Shown: positions 1 through 15,000 of the stretch, in pieces
Layout of the letters: each line of letters starts with the position of its first letter
How positions within the stretch are numbered: the first letter of the stretch is position 1
Source of the DNA: Anaerolineales bacterium UBA5195
GTDB taxonomy: Bacteria; Chloroflexota; Anaerolineae; Anaerolineales; Villigracilaceae
Direction of reading: 5' to 3'
Assembly (NCBI GenBank): GCA_002412925.1
Contig: DHVZ01000011.1
Coordinates: 101,228-165,227, forward strand
Length of the DNA: 64,000 nt
Position numbers and translations under genes: made by a program
The notes under the pieces: model-generated
The model's input: the letters and a program-made list of their open reading frames with translations, nothing else
What the model was told of the DNA's origin: nothing
Databases searched by the model: none

Positions 1-3000
1 AAACTTCCTGTTCAATACTGTTGATGCCTTGATTGGGACAGTGCTTGGTACCCAGCAGCCTGCCGAAGCCCAGGCTTACCTGAAAAACTCGACAGTGACT
101 GCCGGGAACGGTCTGAGCTTGCTGAGTGACTCGTCTGCCAAGCTGAACGCGGAAATTGCCACGAGTGTTACTTCGATCAAAGTCAGCACCGGTGACAGCA
201 TTACCGTCAGTGTTGGCGCGGTGATCGCGCTGAATAAAGTCAGCACACGGGTAAGAGCCTACATTGAATCTGCCCCGACAGCTAAAATTATCACTGTCAC
301 CAACGGAAACACTACCTTGAGTGCAGTCGATCAGGCTGCGATAAAAGCCAATGTGGGTGTGGCTTCGCTGGCGCTTTCGGCGGGCGATAAGTCCGTTTCG
401 GTGGCGGTCGGGATGAGCATTTCCCGCAACCAGGTTGACACAGACACCCAGGCTTTTGTCAGCGGCAGCACGTTGAATGTTCAAAATGGCGATCTCAGCC
501 TGACGGCCAGCGAAGTAAGCAGCATCGATGCTGTTGGCTCGGCTTCATCGATTACCCTGGCAGGCGGCGGCAATTCGGCCACGGCCTTCAGCGGCGGCGG
601 TTCGATGGTGACCAACCACATCCAGGGTGCGACCAAGGCCTATGCTCAAAATAGCAGCTTGACTGTTCTCGGCAGCGGCAATCTTTCTCTCTCAGCCAGC
701 AACCAGGCCACCATTCAGGCGACCGTGCTGGTTGCTTCGGTTTCGATTGCCATCAGCGGCTCGGCCACCGCGCCAGGGATTGCGATTGGCGTTTCCATTG
801 CGCGCAATTTCATCGGCTGGAGCGAGTACGGCGGGGCCACCCCGCTTAATGTCCAGGCTTACTTGCAGGGCAGTGACGCCAACACGGCGGGCCAGCTTTC
901 GATTTCAGCCCTCTCCCAAAGCAGCATCAATGCCCTGGTGGGGGCCATCTCGGTCGGCGCGGCGCTCTCCTCGGGTACCAGTGTGGCGGTCAGCGCAGCG
1001 GGAGTCTGGGTTGAGAATAAAATCTCAATCTTGGTCCAGGCTTTCATTAACGGTATCAAAGCAGCGGGTATCCAGTCGGGTCTTGGAGATTTAACCCTCC
1101 TCGCCCGTGACTTGTCGACCATTTCTGCGATTGCCTTGAGCGGCGCGCTGGCAGCCTCCTTCTCCGGCCAGACCGGGGTGGCGGTGGCGATTGGCCTGGC
1201 CGGGGCCTGGAACATTGTCCAGAACACGGTCGAAGCCTACATTGCCAATGCCTCGTTGGTCAAAGCCCTGGTGGGCAACCTGTCGCTTCAGGCCCTGACC
1301 AACGCCTCGATCAGCGTCCTTTCGACGGCGGCTTCGCTCTCCTTGAGCGCCAGTTCCAGCACCAGCGTGGCGGTCAGCGGCGGCGGGGCGGTGGCGGTCA
1401 ATGCCATCCAAAACAAGACCCACGCGTATATCGATAACAGCAACCTGGCCGGGATTGGCGGGGATTTGAGCCTGACTGCGACTGACACCTCGACGATTAA
1501 TGCCCTGGTGGCGGGGGTTTCCGGCTCCCTGTCCTTTAGCGGGAGCACCGGGGTGGCGGTTTCGATTGGTGTGGCAATTGCCCGCAACCTGATTGGTAAC
1601 CCGTTGGATTATCACTTTACGACAGCTTCGGGTTTGCAGAAACTCACAGCTGGCGATAAAGTCCTGCTCGACGACAGCTACACCAATGGCGGCGACTCGG
1701 GTGAAATTTACCGCTATCTTGGCGCGGATGACACCCTCGACTTGGGCCAGGCGAATTATGGCAATGCCGCCCTCTGGGCCAAAGTGACTGTGCCTCCGGC
1801 CTCCACTCCGGCGGAAGTTCAGGCTTTCATCCGTAACTCGAGCCTGGATGTAGCTGGCGCAGTGACCCTGACGGCCAGTTTTGCCCCCGAGATTAATTCT
1901 GCCGTCCTGGCGGGCTCAGTGGCGATTGGCGGCGGTGGAACGACTGGGGTCGGTGTCAGCGTCGCTGGCGCTTTCTCGGTCAATAAGATTGCCACCAAGG
2001 TCCAGGCCTTCATCGAAGGTGATGGCGTTAAGACGGGCGCAGGTCTGAAATCCATTCTGGCGGATAGCTTCACCTTGAGCGCTACGGATACCTCTCATAT
2101 CCGCTCCGCGGTGGCTTCGGCGACCCTCTCGGGTGGCTTTGCCGGGACAGCGGGGGTGGCGGTTTCGATTGGCGTCGCTTTTGCCCTGAACACTGTTGAT
2201 AACCAGGTCGAAGCCTACATCCTGAATGCCGGGCTGGTACGCTCATTGAGCGGGGATATTTCCCTGACCGCCAGCACCCTGGAAGCCTCCTACACGCCCA
2301 CTTACACTTCTGGCTCACTGGTGCTTTATGCGGGCGATACCGTCCTGGCCTCGGATGGCAAAGTTTACCGCTATGTGATGCCGGGTTATCTCTATACCAC
2401 CTTCGATACCCCCGATGTCCTCAACCCTGGCGACCGGGTGAAAATAGAAGACAACCTGAGCGGCCTGACCGCTGGCGATGTGTATGAGTATACCGGCGCG
2501 GCGGTGACTAGTCCGGTCAATTTGAGCGCGCAGAATTATGCAACTGGTTCGTGGGTCAAGATTTACCCGGTGGCGGTCAACCTGGCCTCCGCGGATTATA
2601 CCGACACGACCAAGTGGGAGCGCGAGACAACGATTAAGTCGGTGGCGGCGGCGGCTTCGGCTGCGCTGGCTGGAGCCGGGGTGGCGGCGGTGGCCGTCAG
2701 CGGCGGTGGAGCCTGGTCGACGAATGTGATCCTGTCAAAGACCAACGCCTATATTGATAACAGCGTCATTAACAGCGGGGCTAATCTGAACCTGACGGCG
2801 GTTAATTCGGCTTCGATTGCCTCCCTGGTTGCGACAGCTTCGGTGACAGTTGGTATCGGCGGTACGGCTGGGGTGGGCGTTTCGATTGGCGCGGCCCTGG
2901 CTTTGAACCTGATTGGCTGGAACCTGGCGGGCGATTATCTCCCGGCTGAAGTCCAGGCATATACGAAAAACTCGATCATCACAGTTGCTGGTGATTTGAA

Positions 3001-6000
3001 TGCGAGTGCCACGGCGGGCGCCTCGATCGAAACGGCGGTTCTGGCTGGTTCGGCGGCGATTACCGGAGGTCTGGTAGGTGTGGGGGTTACTGCCACAGGT
3101 GTCTCAGCGATTAATAAAATTGTTATGCTCGTCCAGGCCTTCATCGATGGCGATGGCACTGACGAGGGTTCGCTCCTGGCCGGGGTAACGGCCTCCAGCC
3201 TGAACCTGCTGGCCCAGGATAACACCTCCATTCGTGCGGTGGCGGGTGCGGCTTCGCTGGCGGCTGCCTTTGGGATGGTGGGTGTCTCGGTGGCGGTCGG
3301 GGTTTCCTTGGCCGAAAATGAAATCAGTACGATTGTTCAGGCCTACATCCAAAATGCCAATGATCTGGTTACAAGCACGGTTGGGGATATAGAGCTCCAG
3401 GCGCTTTCTAATGCTACCATCGAGGTTGTCTCGGCTGCTGCCGCGGTATCTGTTTCGGGCGGTCTGGTCGGGGTCTCGGTCAGTGGCGCGGGAGCAGATG
3501 CAGGAAATGTCATCCTAACCCAAACGAATGCTTATTTGAAAGACAGCAGCCTCTCAAGCGCAGAAGATGTCCTGGTGACCGCTTCCAATTCCTCGACCAT
3601 TACTGCGACAGTGGCGACGACTGCCGCCTCCCTGGCTGCGGGCGGCGTGGGTGTGGGCGTTTCTTTGGGCTATTCCATGGCGCGTAACTACATCGGTTAC
3701 AAGGCGAATGGCAATTATGCGCCAGCCCTGATCCAAGCCTACAGTCAGAATTCGAGCCTGACCGCGGTGGGCGCATTGACCTTGTCGGCTTCATCATCCC
3801 AGACGATTACCGCCCTGGTAGTTTCCGGTTCGGTGGCATTCACGGCGGGCGGCGTCGGCGTGGGTGTCGGCGGCGCAGGGACGACAGTTATTAACAAGAT
3901 TGCGGCAAACGTTCGCGCCTACATTTCGAACGATGGCGCGACCGGCGTTTCTGCCGACAGCATCAGCTTATTGGCCCAGGATATTTCCAGCATTACTGCC
4001 ACGGCAGGGACAGCGGCTGTGGCCGCTTCCTTTGGCGGAGTGGGAGTTTCGGTTTCAATCGGCGTGGCCCTGGCCTTCAACCAGATTTCGAATATTGTCG
4101 AAGCTTTTATCGAAAACGCGGATGTCTTTGTTCAATCCCGGATGGGTAATCTCAGCGTTAGCGCCATTGAAAACGCCACCATCACCGCCTATTCCACGGC
4201 TGCCAGTGGCGCATTGGCGCTTGGCGGGGTGGGCGTGGGCGTTAGCGGCGCCGGGGCAGATGCGCAAAACGTGCTTCTGACCAAAACCCTGGCCTATGTC
4301 CAGAATAGCAAACTGATCAGCGCTGCCGGCCTGCTGGTTTCTGCCGCCAATACAGCCACGATCCGGGCTGAAATCCTGACTCTCTCGGCTGCTTTGGGCG
4401 GCGGGGCAGTGGGGGTTGGCGCAGCGATTGGGTCATCCACGGCTCGAAACTGGATTGGGTATACCAGCTCTGGTACGCTCCAACGGGCTGAAGTCCAGGC
4501 TTATCTGAAGAACGTGAGTATTGTTGCGAATAACATTAACGTTAGCGCGACCTCCAACGCGAGTATCACTGCCTTTGTCGCCTCCGATGCGGTTGCCCTG
4601 GCAGTTGGCGCTGTCGGAGGAGCCGCTACTGGCGCAGGTGTTTCGGTCGAAAATAAGATTGCCTTCCTGGTGAAGGCCTATATCGATGGCACCCAGGGCA
4701 CGGGGATCGATACCAGCGGCTTGATCTCGGTCGTTGCCCAGGATACTTCCATAATTACCGCCACGGCAAATGCAGCCTCCATTGCCGCCTCGGTTGGCTT
4801 GTCGGCTGCTTCACTCTCGATTGGTGTGGCATTGGCCAGCAACTCTATCGATAATACAGTTGAGGCTTATGTCAAATCGGCAGTGATCGACACGCTCTTC
4901 GGCGGCGGTCTGTCCATTCAGGCTTTTGAGACTGCAACGATCAGTGCGACGGCCCAGGCAGCCGCTTTTGCGGCGGCGTTCAGCCTGACTCTTTATGGTG
5001 GGGCTGCGAGCGGTGGCGGCGCCGAAGTTTCTGGAACGATCACCGGCGCGACTCGCGCCTACGTTCAGTCCAGCACCCTGACCCTGGCGGGCAGCCTTGC
5101 GGTTGAAGCTGTTCACACCGCTACTTCCACCGCGACTGTCGTGGTGACCAGCGGCAGCCTGGGAATCATTGCAATTGCGGCTTCGGGGTCGGTTGCCACA
5201 GTCAGCATTACGCCTACGGTGGAAGCCTATCTGACTGGTTCAACGATTGTGGCCGCAGGTTCTGTGACCGTCACTGCCCGAACCAACATGCAGGCGACAG
5301 CCACCGCTACGGCCCTGACGGTTGCCGCCGGGCTTGGAGCGGCGGTCGGTGTTTCATCGGCTGAAGCGACGGTTTCCCCGACGGTAAATGCCTACGTCTC
5401 AACTTCGACCGTCCGCGCGGGTGGGAATATTATCATCCGGGCCTTGCACAACTACTCCACATCCTATACGAAGGTTGATAAAGGTGCTACGGCTGTTGCT
5501 AACGCTTCTGGCGGCAGTTTGATCGGCGCCAATGGCGCGGAAGCTGACGCGATTGCACATGCGACTGTTGGCGCTACGCTCGGCACAGGCAGCATCCTGG
5601 ATGCTGGCGGCAATGTTTCCATCCTGGCATATGCCCATAACAAAACCTCCGCCAATGCCGATGGTATCACCGGCGGCTTGGTTGGGATGGGAGCCAGCCT
5701 GGCAGATGCCTCCTCCAGCGGCACAACCACCGCGGTTTTGAATGGTTCTGTTAAAGATTCACTTGTTACGAATGCCACCGGCGCTGTCAACTTAACTGTC
5801 TCTGCCTTCACCACAGACGATGCCTATGCTCATGCCCAGTCGGGCGTGGGTGGGCTTGTGGCGGGTGGCGGTTCGATTGCCTCGGCTTATGCCACCTCGA
5901 CCACCCAGGCCTATACCGGGGATTCGGTCACCATCAATATCTCAGGTGATTTGCTGATTTCAGCCTCGGCGACGCCCAAATCCTATGCGGATGCCGAAGG

Positions 6001-9000
6001 AGTGACTGCGGGCGCAGTGGCGGTGGGTGTTTCGGATGCTTATGCAGAATCATCCCCCACAGTCACAGCCTGGATTGGCGCGAATGTTTCCATCACGACA
6101 GGCGTTCGCCTGTCTGGCACGCCAATCATTACTTTCCAGAACAACTCGGATGGCTTTGACGTGACCGCTTACATGAGTGGTTTCCCCAGCCTGACTTTCT
6201 ACCGCGGCCCCAGTGGCGCGGATGATGGCTTGAGAGATACGATTACCCGCAGTTCGGGCAGTTGGGTCACCGATGGTTTCACAGCCGGGCAAATCATCCT
6301 GGTCTTGGACGCGGGGACCAACAGCGGCTACTACACGATCCATGCGTTGACTGCCACCGCGCTGACCATCACCGCGATTGATACGCTGACCAATGCTGTT
6401 GTCGCGGCGGCCGCGGTTGAGGAAGTTGTTCCTGCCAATGTTACCCAGGTCCTGGCCAATATGAGCGGCTCTCCCACGGTGACTTTCACCAATGGGGGCG
6501 CTACGGTTCGGGATACGCTCACCCGTTCTGCCGGCAGCTGGCTGGACGATGGTTTTGCTGTCAACCAGTTTGTTCGCGTCACCAGCGCCGGGTCGAATGA
6601 TGGCATCTACTATATCAATAGCCTGACCGCGACAGTCATGACGGTCGATGCTTATGATGCGGTTGCCGATGTCACCAATTACAGCGGCGCCGTCATTCAG
6701 GCCATCGAAGCCATCCCCGACCAGATTACCCGCGGCGCTGGCAGTTGGGCCAGCGATGGGTTCGCTGTCGGTGATCAAGTTCAAGTTTCGGGTACGCGCT
6801 GGAACGATGGCACTTACACTGTTCTGGAAATTTCGGCCCTGACGCTCTCATTGAACGCCTACGGGAAGTTTACCGATGAGCGCGGAACGGGTTTTGCGAT
6901 TACCAAAGTTGATGACACTGGTGGAAATATCACTGTCTCTGCGGTTCAGGAACTGCCTGCCAGCGGGCACTCGGCTTATGCCACGGCGTATGGCTCCGGC
7001 GGCGGGTTGATCGATGTCAAGGCGGTCGATGCCGATGCGGTCAAGAAGAATACAACCGCCGGTAATTTCACCCAGGAAGTGGTTGCTTATCTCAAGAACA
7101 GCGGTGTCTACAAGGCCACCGGCACAATTTCGGTCCTGGCCACCACCAATTCTGACCAGTATGCGACCGGGACAGCCAAACACGGCGGGATTGCAGTTGG
7201 CGGCGCAGTGCTGGTCAATGCGGACTCCAACAGTGAAACCCGGGCTTACCTGGGCAATGGTCTTGACATAATTGCCGGAGGTTTGACAGTCAAAGCGCGC
7301 GGTTTCGATGAAAACTATGCCTATGCCGAATCCGGCAGTGGCGGCCTGGTCGATGTCTATAACGCCGCTGAAGCCACCACCAACAACAACAGCCTGACCA
7401 CCGTTACACTGGGTGCCGCCAGCGGGAAGGAAATCGAAGTCCGCGACTTGACCCTCGAGGCTTTGCATGATGCAACTTTCAACGCGCGCACTGATACATT
7501 GAGCGTGACGATGATCGATGTAGCCAGTTTCTACGGCGGGGCGAAAGCCACAAATAATATCAATGCCACTGTCAGGGTTGATTTGGGAACGGTGGATTTA
7601 ATTGTGAATGACCTGCACATTACCGCAGCCAACCAGAGCAACAAACCCTGGTTGAGCGGTGGTGCTTACAATGTGGATTCGTCCTCCTACTCGTTGGTGA
7701 CCACCCCCGGCGCGGATAGCGTCAGCACGATCAATCAGTACACCTATATCAATCTGGCCAACTCAGCAGCCATTAACCAGGTGGGTGATCCCTTCACGCC
7801 GGGCGATTTTGAAGTCTATGCCTATAACGATATTTACGGACGCGATAAAGTTCGCCTGGATGCTGGCGGCTTGATCCCGATTGCCGAATCCCGCTCGCAG
7901 ATTTTGGCGAACAACGTCGATGCCGTCATCACCATCGGCGACGCCGATATTGCCGCGGTGGGCGACATCAACATCTATACGCGGGCGATGATCGATCTCG
8001 AAACCAACGCTAACACGAAATCGTATGGTTTTGCGGGCGCGGCGCGTGGCGATTCGAAGGCTTATGCCGATGTCGAAAACAAAGTCTTGATCCAGTCTGG
8101 TGCGCGGCTCTACACCGAAGGCGGCATCAGTTTGCTAGCCGGGCGCACTCCAGAATGGCAGACTAACAGCTTTGTTCTTCGCGCTTTCACCGATTTGTAC
8201 AATTGGACGGTTGTGCCGATCTTCAGCGAGCATGTCAAGGCTCGCGCTGAAGTCAACCAGGTTAATTATGTTCAGATTGCCAGCGGTGCGCAGCTGATCA
8301 CGGTCAAAGATGTGCTCCTGGGCGCCGAAAAAGGCTTCCCACTGAGCATCACCGGGCGTGGACGCGGCACAGACCTTTACCGGGAAGCTGGCGAAGCCAT
8401 CTTTGGTGAAGCCGTTTCCTTTGATATCGAAACCGGTGACAGCATTTCAACGGATAGTACCGGTGTGCGGGTCGATGGCAGCATCCAGGTCGGCATCCGC
8501 AACCAGGTGAACATTACCATTACGGGTTCGATCACCCTTAATCCCGATGGCTCTGAAACCTCGGTTGTGATCATCAACGTCAACCCGAGCAGTGTCACCT
8601 ACACCCATGGCTGGGAATCGCTCAACCAGAATATGCAGGCTGAACTGAATCTCCTGAAGCAGTTGATTGCTGAATATGCTGGAAATGCCCAGGCTGTCGC
8701 TTCCTTCCAGGCTGAAATCACCCGCATCCAGAATGACTTGCGCGCGCTGGGTTATGTACCCACCCTGCAGGAATCAAACCCGAATTGGGATACCGATGAC
8801 ACCACTTGCGATCCCACTGAACCTTGCACCGAGGTCTTTGACCTGGAAATCCCGGCTTATTACATTACCCTGGGAGATATCTGGGCGCAGTCGAGCGATA
8901 TCATTGTCGAAGGCGACTACCTGGTTGGCAGTGGCACACTGGTGGCTCCGAGCAATACTTCCATTACGATCACGAATGAAGGGCCTTTCTACCTGCGCAT

Positions 9001-12000
9001 CAACCGCCTGACGATCCCCGATGGGACGGGCGGCAACTTGAACTTCAAGGGCGAAAATATTGTCGCCGCGAATACAGCCCAGTTCAATACCAAGATCAAC
9101 GAGAAGAACAAGATTGGCTACGCGGCTGGTTTTGGCGCGATCACAGCGGCTGGCGGCAGCGTTGAGCCCCAGATTACGATTACCAGTGACTACGCTCCCA
9201 CAGGTAATGAAATGCCCCCCGATATCGAAGTGGTTGGCGATATTACCAACCTGAGCGGTGCTGTGACAATTACTGCCACCCATGGCAGTATCAAAATCAA
9301 GACGACCGCCACGGGCGAAGCCGCGGCCAGCATTCGCGCCAAGACAATTATCTTGGCTGCCGGACGCGACTTTGTCCAGGGCTATGCCGACCGGATTGTT
9401 TCGATTGGCGAGCCAAGCTCGATCTGGTCCTTCCTCCAGAACGCCTCCGAAGCTTGGCGCGTGGATCGCAGTGTTGATCACACTTTTGGCGGCGTAACCC
9501 TTTCCGCGTTGAATGATGGAAGCCTGCCAAGCAATCCCAGCTCGATTATTGCGGGCAATAACGTCTTTATCTCAGCGGCGTACCTGAATATCAATGGCAT
9601 CGTCCAGGCAGGCCGCCCTGATAAGCAGTTGACCATCGCGAATTCGTCTGAAATTTTAAACAAAATCAATGCCTGTAAGGCGGATTCCTGTGTCCTGATC
9701 AACAATTCCGACTTCGTGGTGCGCTGGAACAACCTGGCCAAGCGTCTGGAAGTCAGCGCGGTCAGGGTTGAAGGCGGGTACATGGAACTCTCCGGCCGGA
9801 TGATGAGCACGGGCAGCGGCCAGATTAACGTTATGGATGGCTATGGCCGGATCATCATCAACAACCTGACAGCTTACCCGCTTTATCTGAACGAGCTCAA
9901 TACAGGCGGGGATATCCGCGGCCAATTACGGATCACCGATTGGAATTACATCCTGACCAAGACCATTAATGGTCTCTCGGTCGACGGCCCGAAGGTGGTA
10001 GTTTACCTGCGTGGACGCAATTCATCCACCGGGCAGCCTTACCTGGTCATCTGTGACAACGTTTCAGCCTCTGATTTTGAACCATCGTCCTGCGGTACCC
10101 AGCAGGCGTTGGATCGGACCGAAACCTATACACCAAAAGCGAACCAGACCTATATCTGGTATCGCGGTCAGCGCCGCCTCGACCAGCGCTATGAGTTGTA
10201 TAAATCCTCCTCCTGGCTGGGAATCGACTGGCTCTCCAAGGACCCGGATGACATCATCGAAGCCTGGACGAAGAATATCGATGCCGTCCCGCTCAGCGAA
10301 GGGGATGCGGTGGGTTCGACCATGCCCGATGAAGGCTACTACGATTACAGCTACCTCAAAATTAGTTCTGCAACCACTTGCGCCAAAGGTTGGGTCACGA
10401 TTGACGGTCAACAGTGGTGCTTGACGGCTGAAGACCACTGGACCAAGCGCAGTGGTTTCCTTGGCCTGGGTAAAACCTATTACGACGAGTACTACTATGA
10501 ACAGGCCTATAAGGATTTCCATACCCACTGGCTGAAAGCAGACTTTGCGATCAATATTACCTTCGTTGGTTGGGATGCGAATGATCCCAATGTGCAGGTG
10601 ACGGTCAACTCGGTTGGGGATATCATCCTGGCCGGGAATATCAAGAACCCGGCTGGCGCGACCACCCTGGATAGTTCTGGCGGCAAAATCACCAATCTCG
10701 GTGACCGCAACCTGATCCAGACCCGCGACCTGACCCTGGACGCTGTCAGCGGGATCGGCAGCCTGCTTGGCCGCCCGATTTACGCCCAACTCAGCGCGAA
10801 TGGCTGGGTGAATGCCACCACGACCAATGGCGATCTCTACCTGGATGCCCGGATCGGCAGCCTGACGGTTAAGCAGGCCACGACGAACGGTGACGTGACC
10901 CTGGTTGCCGAACAGAATATCCTCGCTTATGACACCGCTTCCCTGGTGCGTGGCGGCTTGGTGACGCTGATCGCTGAAAACGGCGGCATCGGCACCAGCG
11001 CGGCGCTCCCGCTCTACCTGTATGTTGGCCAGACCCATCGCGATGGCCTGACGGCGACTGCCCCCGGAAACATCTTTATCCAGCAAATCGACGGGGCCTC
11101 TGCCACCGACAATTTGCAGGTTTACAAAGTCTATTCCAGCGGCGGTAATGTCTGGATCAAGGTGGTTAACGGCAGTCTGCTGGACTTCCTGACTGAAGAA
11201 TCGCCCGACACTCGCACAATAGCCGAGCTAGAAGCGCTCTGGAATGCCATGAACCTGTACGGCACAGAGGCAGATGCGGCGATTGCTACGACCATTGCCT
11301 CGTACACCGATATGGTCACGCGCCTCTACCAAAGCTACTGGAAGATGCGCAGCCTGCAGGCTGACCCGTCTGTCTATGATAGCGGTTTTGTCTTCCATTA
11401 CTCTGCCGATGAGCGTGAAAATTATAAGAACAGCCTGGGCTGGAGTGATGCCCAGGTGGACGCCCTGGAAGTGAAACGCACGGCGGAATACCATGCTTTG
11501 CACTCCATCTACGGTGTGCTGGGCAACACTTACAACAGCGCCTGGAGTTATGCAGCCGATCCGGACGTTTATGAGCCGGATGTCAATTCCGTCAATACCG
11601 GGGCTGACTCTCTCAGTTTTGGCTCAACCGGGCATCTCTTCCGCACCGGGCAGGGTGTCACTTACCACAGCGGTGGTTCTCCGATTGCCGGCTTGATGGA
11701 TGGAGAGATGTATTTTGTGGTTGTGGTTGATTCGACTACGATCAAACTGGCTGCCACCCAGGCCGATGCCCTGGCAGCGACCCCGATCGTCATCAATTTC
11801 ACCTCGACCGGTAATGGGGTTTTCTCCGATGTGGATGCGCTGATCACCGGCGCCAAATGGGAATATGACTCCCTGCGCTATACCCTCACCGCTGGCTGGC
11901 TGAAGGCGACTGCCGATACCGATACGCGGGTCGAAGTGAACAACATCCAGGGCAACAATGTCACCATCTTGATCACGGGTGGCAGTCTGGGCGCCGATGC

Positions 12001-15000
12001 TGGTGTTGAAATCATCGATATCACCGGCGGCATCTCGACGATTACTCCTGAAATCAAGGTCAAGCTGGCGGCGACTGAGCGCGACGATGCCATTATCATC
12101 AACCCTGACGATGACACGATTGCCTTTGGTTCTGCGCACAATTTGTTCACCGGTACCGCCATCACCTTCCCCGGTGTCTGGCAGCTGACCGGTTTGCCCG
12201 GAATTACCGAGAGCGTCACTTATTATGCCGTCAAGGTCAACGAGACGGTCATCAAGGTTGCCACGGATGAAGCCGGTTTGAACATTATCGACTTTACCGT
12301 CCGCCGCATCTACATTGACCTGCGCGAAGATGTTGATATCACTGCAACCGGCAATGTGATTGTGACTGCTCCAGATGGGGCTGTTTACCTTGGTTCCGAA
12401 AACGTTCTCAATCTGGATTATGTGGTGGCCGGGACCGAAGCCCGGATCAAGACTGGCGACGCAATTGTCAACGCCGCTTCCTCCGGCCAGCCGAATGTCA
12501 CCAGCGGTAATCTGATTCTCGAAGCGGGCGCCCAGAGCATCGGCGCAAGCGGCAATCCGGTCACTCTCGATATGCGCGCGGGCGCACGTGTGACTGCCCG
12601 CGCCCGGAGTTCGGTTTATCTCCGTGAAGTGCTCGGCGCTTACAGCCAAGGTCTGAATATCGATACCATCTACTCCACCAACACGGTCGAAGTCAGCGCC
12701 GAACAGTGGATCTATGATGCCTTCGATGACAGCCTGCTGAACATCAATACCAAATACCTTGTGCTGAACTCTTTCGGAGTGATTGGCGCACCGGCCTCTT
12801 TCGCTGACCGTTACCTTGAAATTGATCTGGTCAATAGCGCAGAGCCTCTACTGACCGTCAATGCAGGTGGCGACGTCTACCTGTACGAGATCCTTGGCGA
12901 TATGCGGATTAACAGCATCGATGCCACCGGATGGCCGAATTACAGCCATACATTGAATTTCCGCACCAATGGCGACCGGCCAGTCATGACTGCCACGCCC
13001 GGCCCGGGTTTCAACGGCACAATTTCGATTGTCACCACCCAGAATGGCTCGGGCTCCGCGGTCGAAATCCAGACCTTGAGCTACACCGCCACCGCGGGCA
13101 CCTACACCTTGTCTTATAACGGGCAGACCACCACGCCATTGGCCTACAACGCCTCGGCTTCAGAAATTGCCACGGCCTTGAATAAACTCACCAATCTCCA
13201 ATCGGTGGGCGGGGTCAAGGGCCTTGGTACTGGCGGGAACGTTTATCTGCGAGCTTTCAGCAACATTGTCAGCAACCCGGCAATTTCGGTCGATGTTACC
13301 GGACGGAACATTACCCTGGAGGCGATGAATGGTTTCATCGGCGAATCGGGCGATGACCTGATTGTTGATACTGCCAGCGATGGCAGCGGAACGCTGACCA
13401 CTACCAGCCTGTTCGATGCCTATTTGATCGAAGCCTACGGCGATCTGTACCTTGGAACCATCAGCGTTCCGGCCGGGACGGCCTTCATCGTCTCGCCCGA
13501 AAGCGTTCTGGATGGCAACCCCGGCAACCACAATATCGAATCGGGCAAGGCCCGCTTGTTTGCGGTTGTGGCGGTAGGGCAGTCCCCGGCCTACATCAAG
13601 ACCGAACTCGGCAACCTCGAAGGCCAAACCACTTCTGGCAGCCTCAGCCCGAACTCGGATGCCACCGCAGCGGGTGTTTGGGTCATCAATACCGGCCACC
13701 TGACCACCGGCGGCGTCACAGTTGAGACCGCAGGAATCAATTCGGCTGGTTCGGTCTACCTGACGGCCAACAGCCCGATCACGATTTTTGAAAATATTCT
13801 CTCTGTGGCTGAAATCGTTTTAACGGCGGTCGATGAGCCTGCACCTGGGGACGATATTACCCACCTGACCGGCATCACCGTTCAATCCACGACCTCCTCG
13901 GTGCATTACTGCGCGGGAGATAACATCTACATCCAGGCTGGCGCAAATATCATCGCCGCGGGCGCGGTCATCCTCAGCGCCGATTGTGGCAATGCCGACC
14001 CCGGCGTGGGCGTCACTATCGATGTTCTCGGCAACCTGACGGGCACCTCGGGGCTGTATGAAACCGAAAACGACGATGACATCGTCAATATTTACCGTGT
14101 TATCGGCGGCGTGACCACGACCATCAACACCTATGGCGGCGCTGATCTGATCAACCTGCTCCGTTCCTCGGACTTGCCCGGGAGCACGACGATTGTCAAC
14201 GCGGGCGCTGGCGCGGACATCTTCAACGTGGATAACATCCGCGATACCGTCATTCTGAGGGGCGGGGGTGATGACGATACTTATCATGTCAACCTCGATT
14301 CTGCTTCGTCCGGTACCCTGGCTCTGAACGGCCAGGCTGGGAACGATACCTTCTATCTTTACACCGGCAAAGCTGTCCCGGCGGTCTATTTCACGATCGA
14401 CGGCGGCGCGGATGATGACCTGTGGGTCTTCTCGCCCTCTTGGGGTCAGATTGATAACATTACCGACCCCTCCGGTGACGACACCTTTGACTTCTCCGGC
14501 GTTGGCTTGGCTGAAAAGCTCCGCTTCTACATCGCCCAGACGTATGTCACCGTGGCGATTGGGAATGCCAACCCGGCGGCGGGCGTCGCCAATACCCTGA
14601 TCCATACCGGTAACACCATCGACCACCTGATCGGCGGGCCAGATAACGACTCCTTCCACTTTGCGGATGGCGCGGCCCTGGCGATGAATGACCCGGATCG
14701 TCTCATTTCCGGTGTCTATGGCACGCTCACGGCTGGTACGGGCACCGCTGACCTGCTCAACTATAGCGGCTACACCACCCCGGTCACGGTTGACCTGGGC
14801 GCAGGTACAGCCACCGGCCTCTCGGCTTACAGCGGGATTGAAAATGTCACCGGCGGTCAGAACGACGACAGCCTGACCGGCGATGACCTGAGCAATGTTC
14901 TCAACGGTGGTTCTGGCAATGATACGCTGGCGGGCGGCCTGGGCGACGACTACTACATGTTCCTTGATAACTGGGGCAGTGACGCCGTCACCGAAAACGC

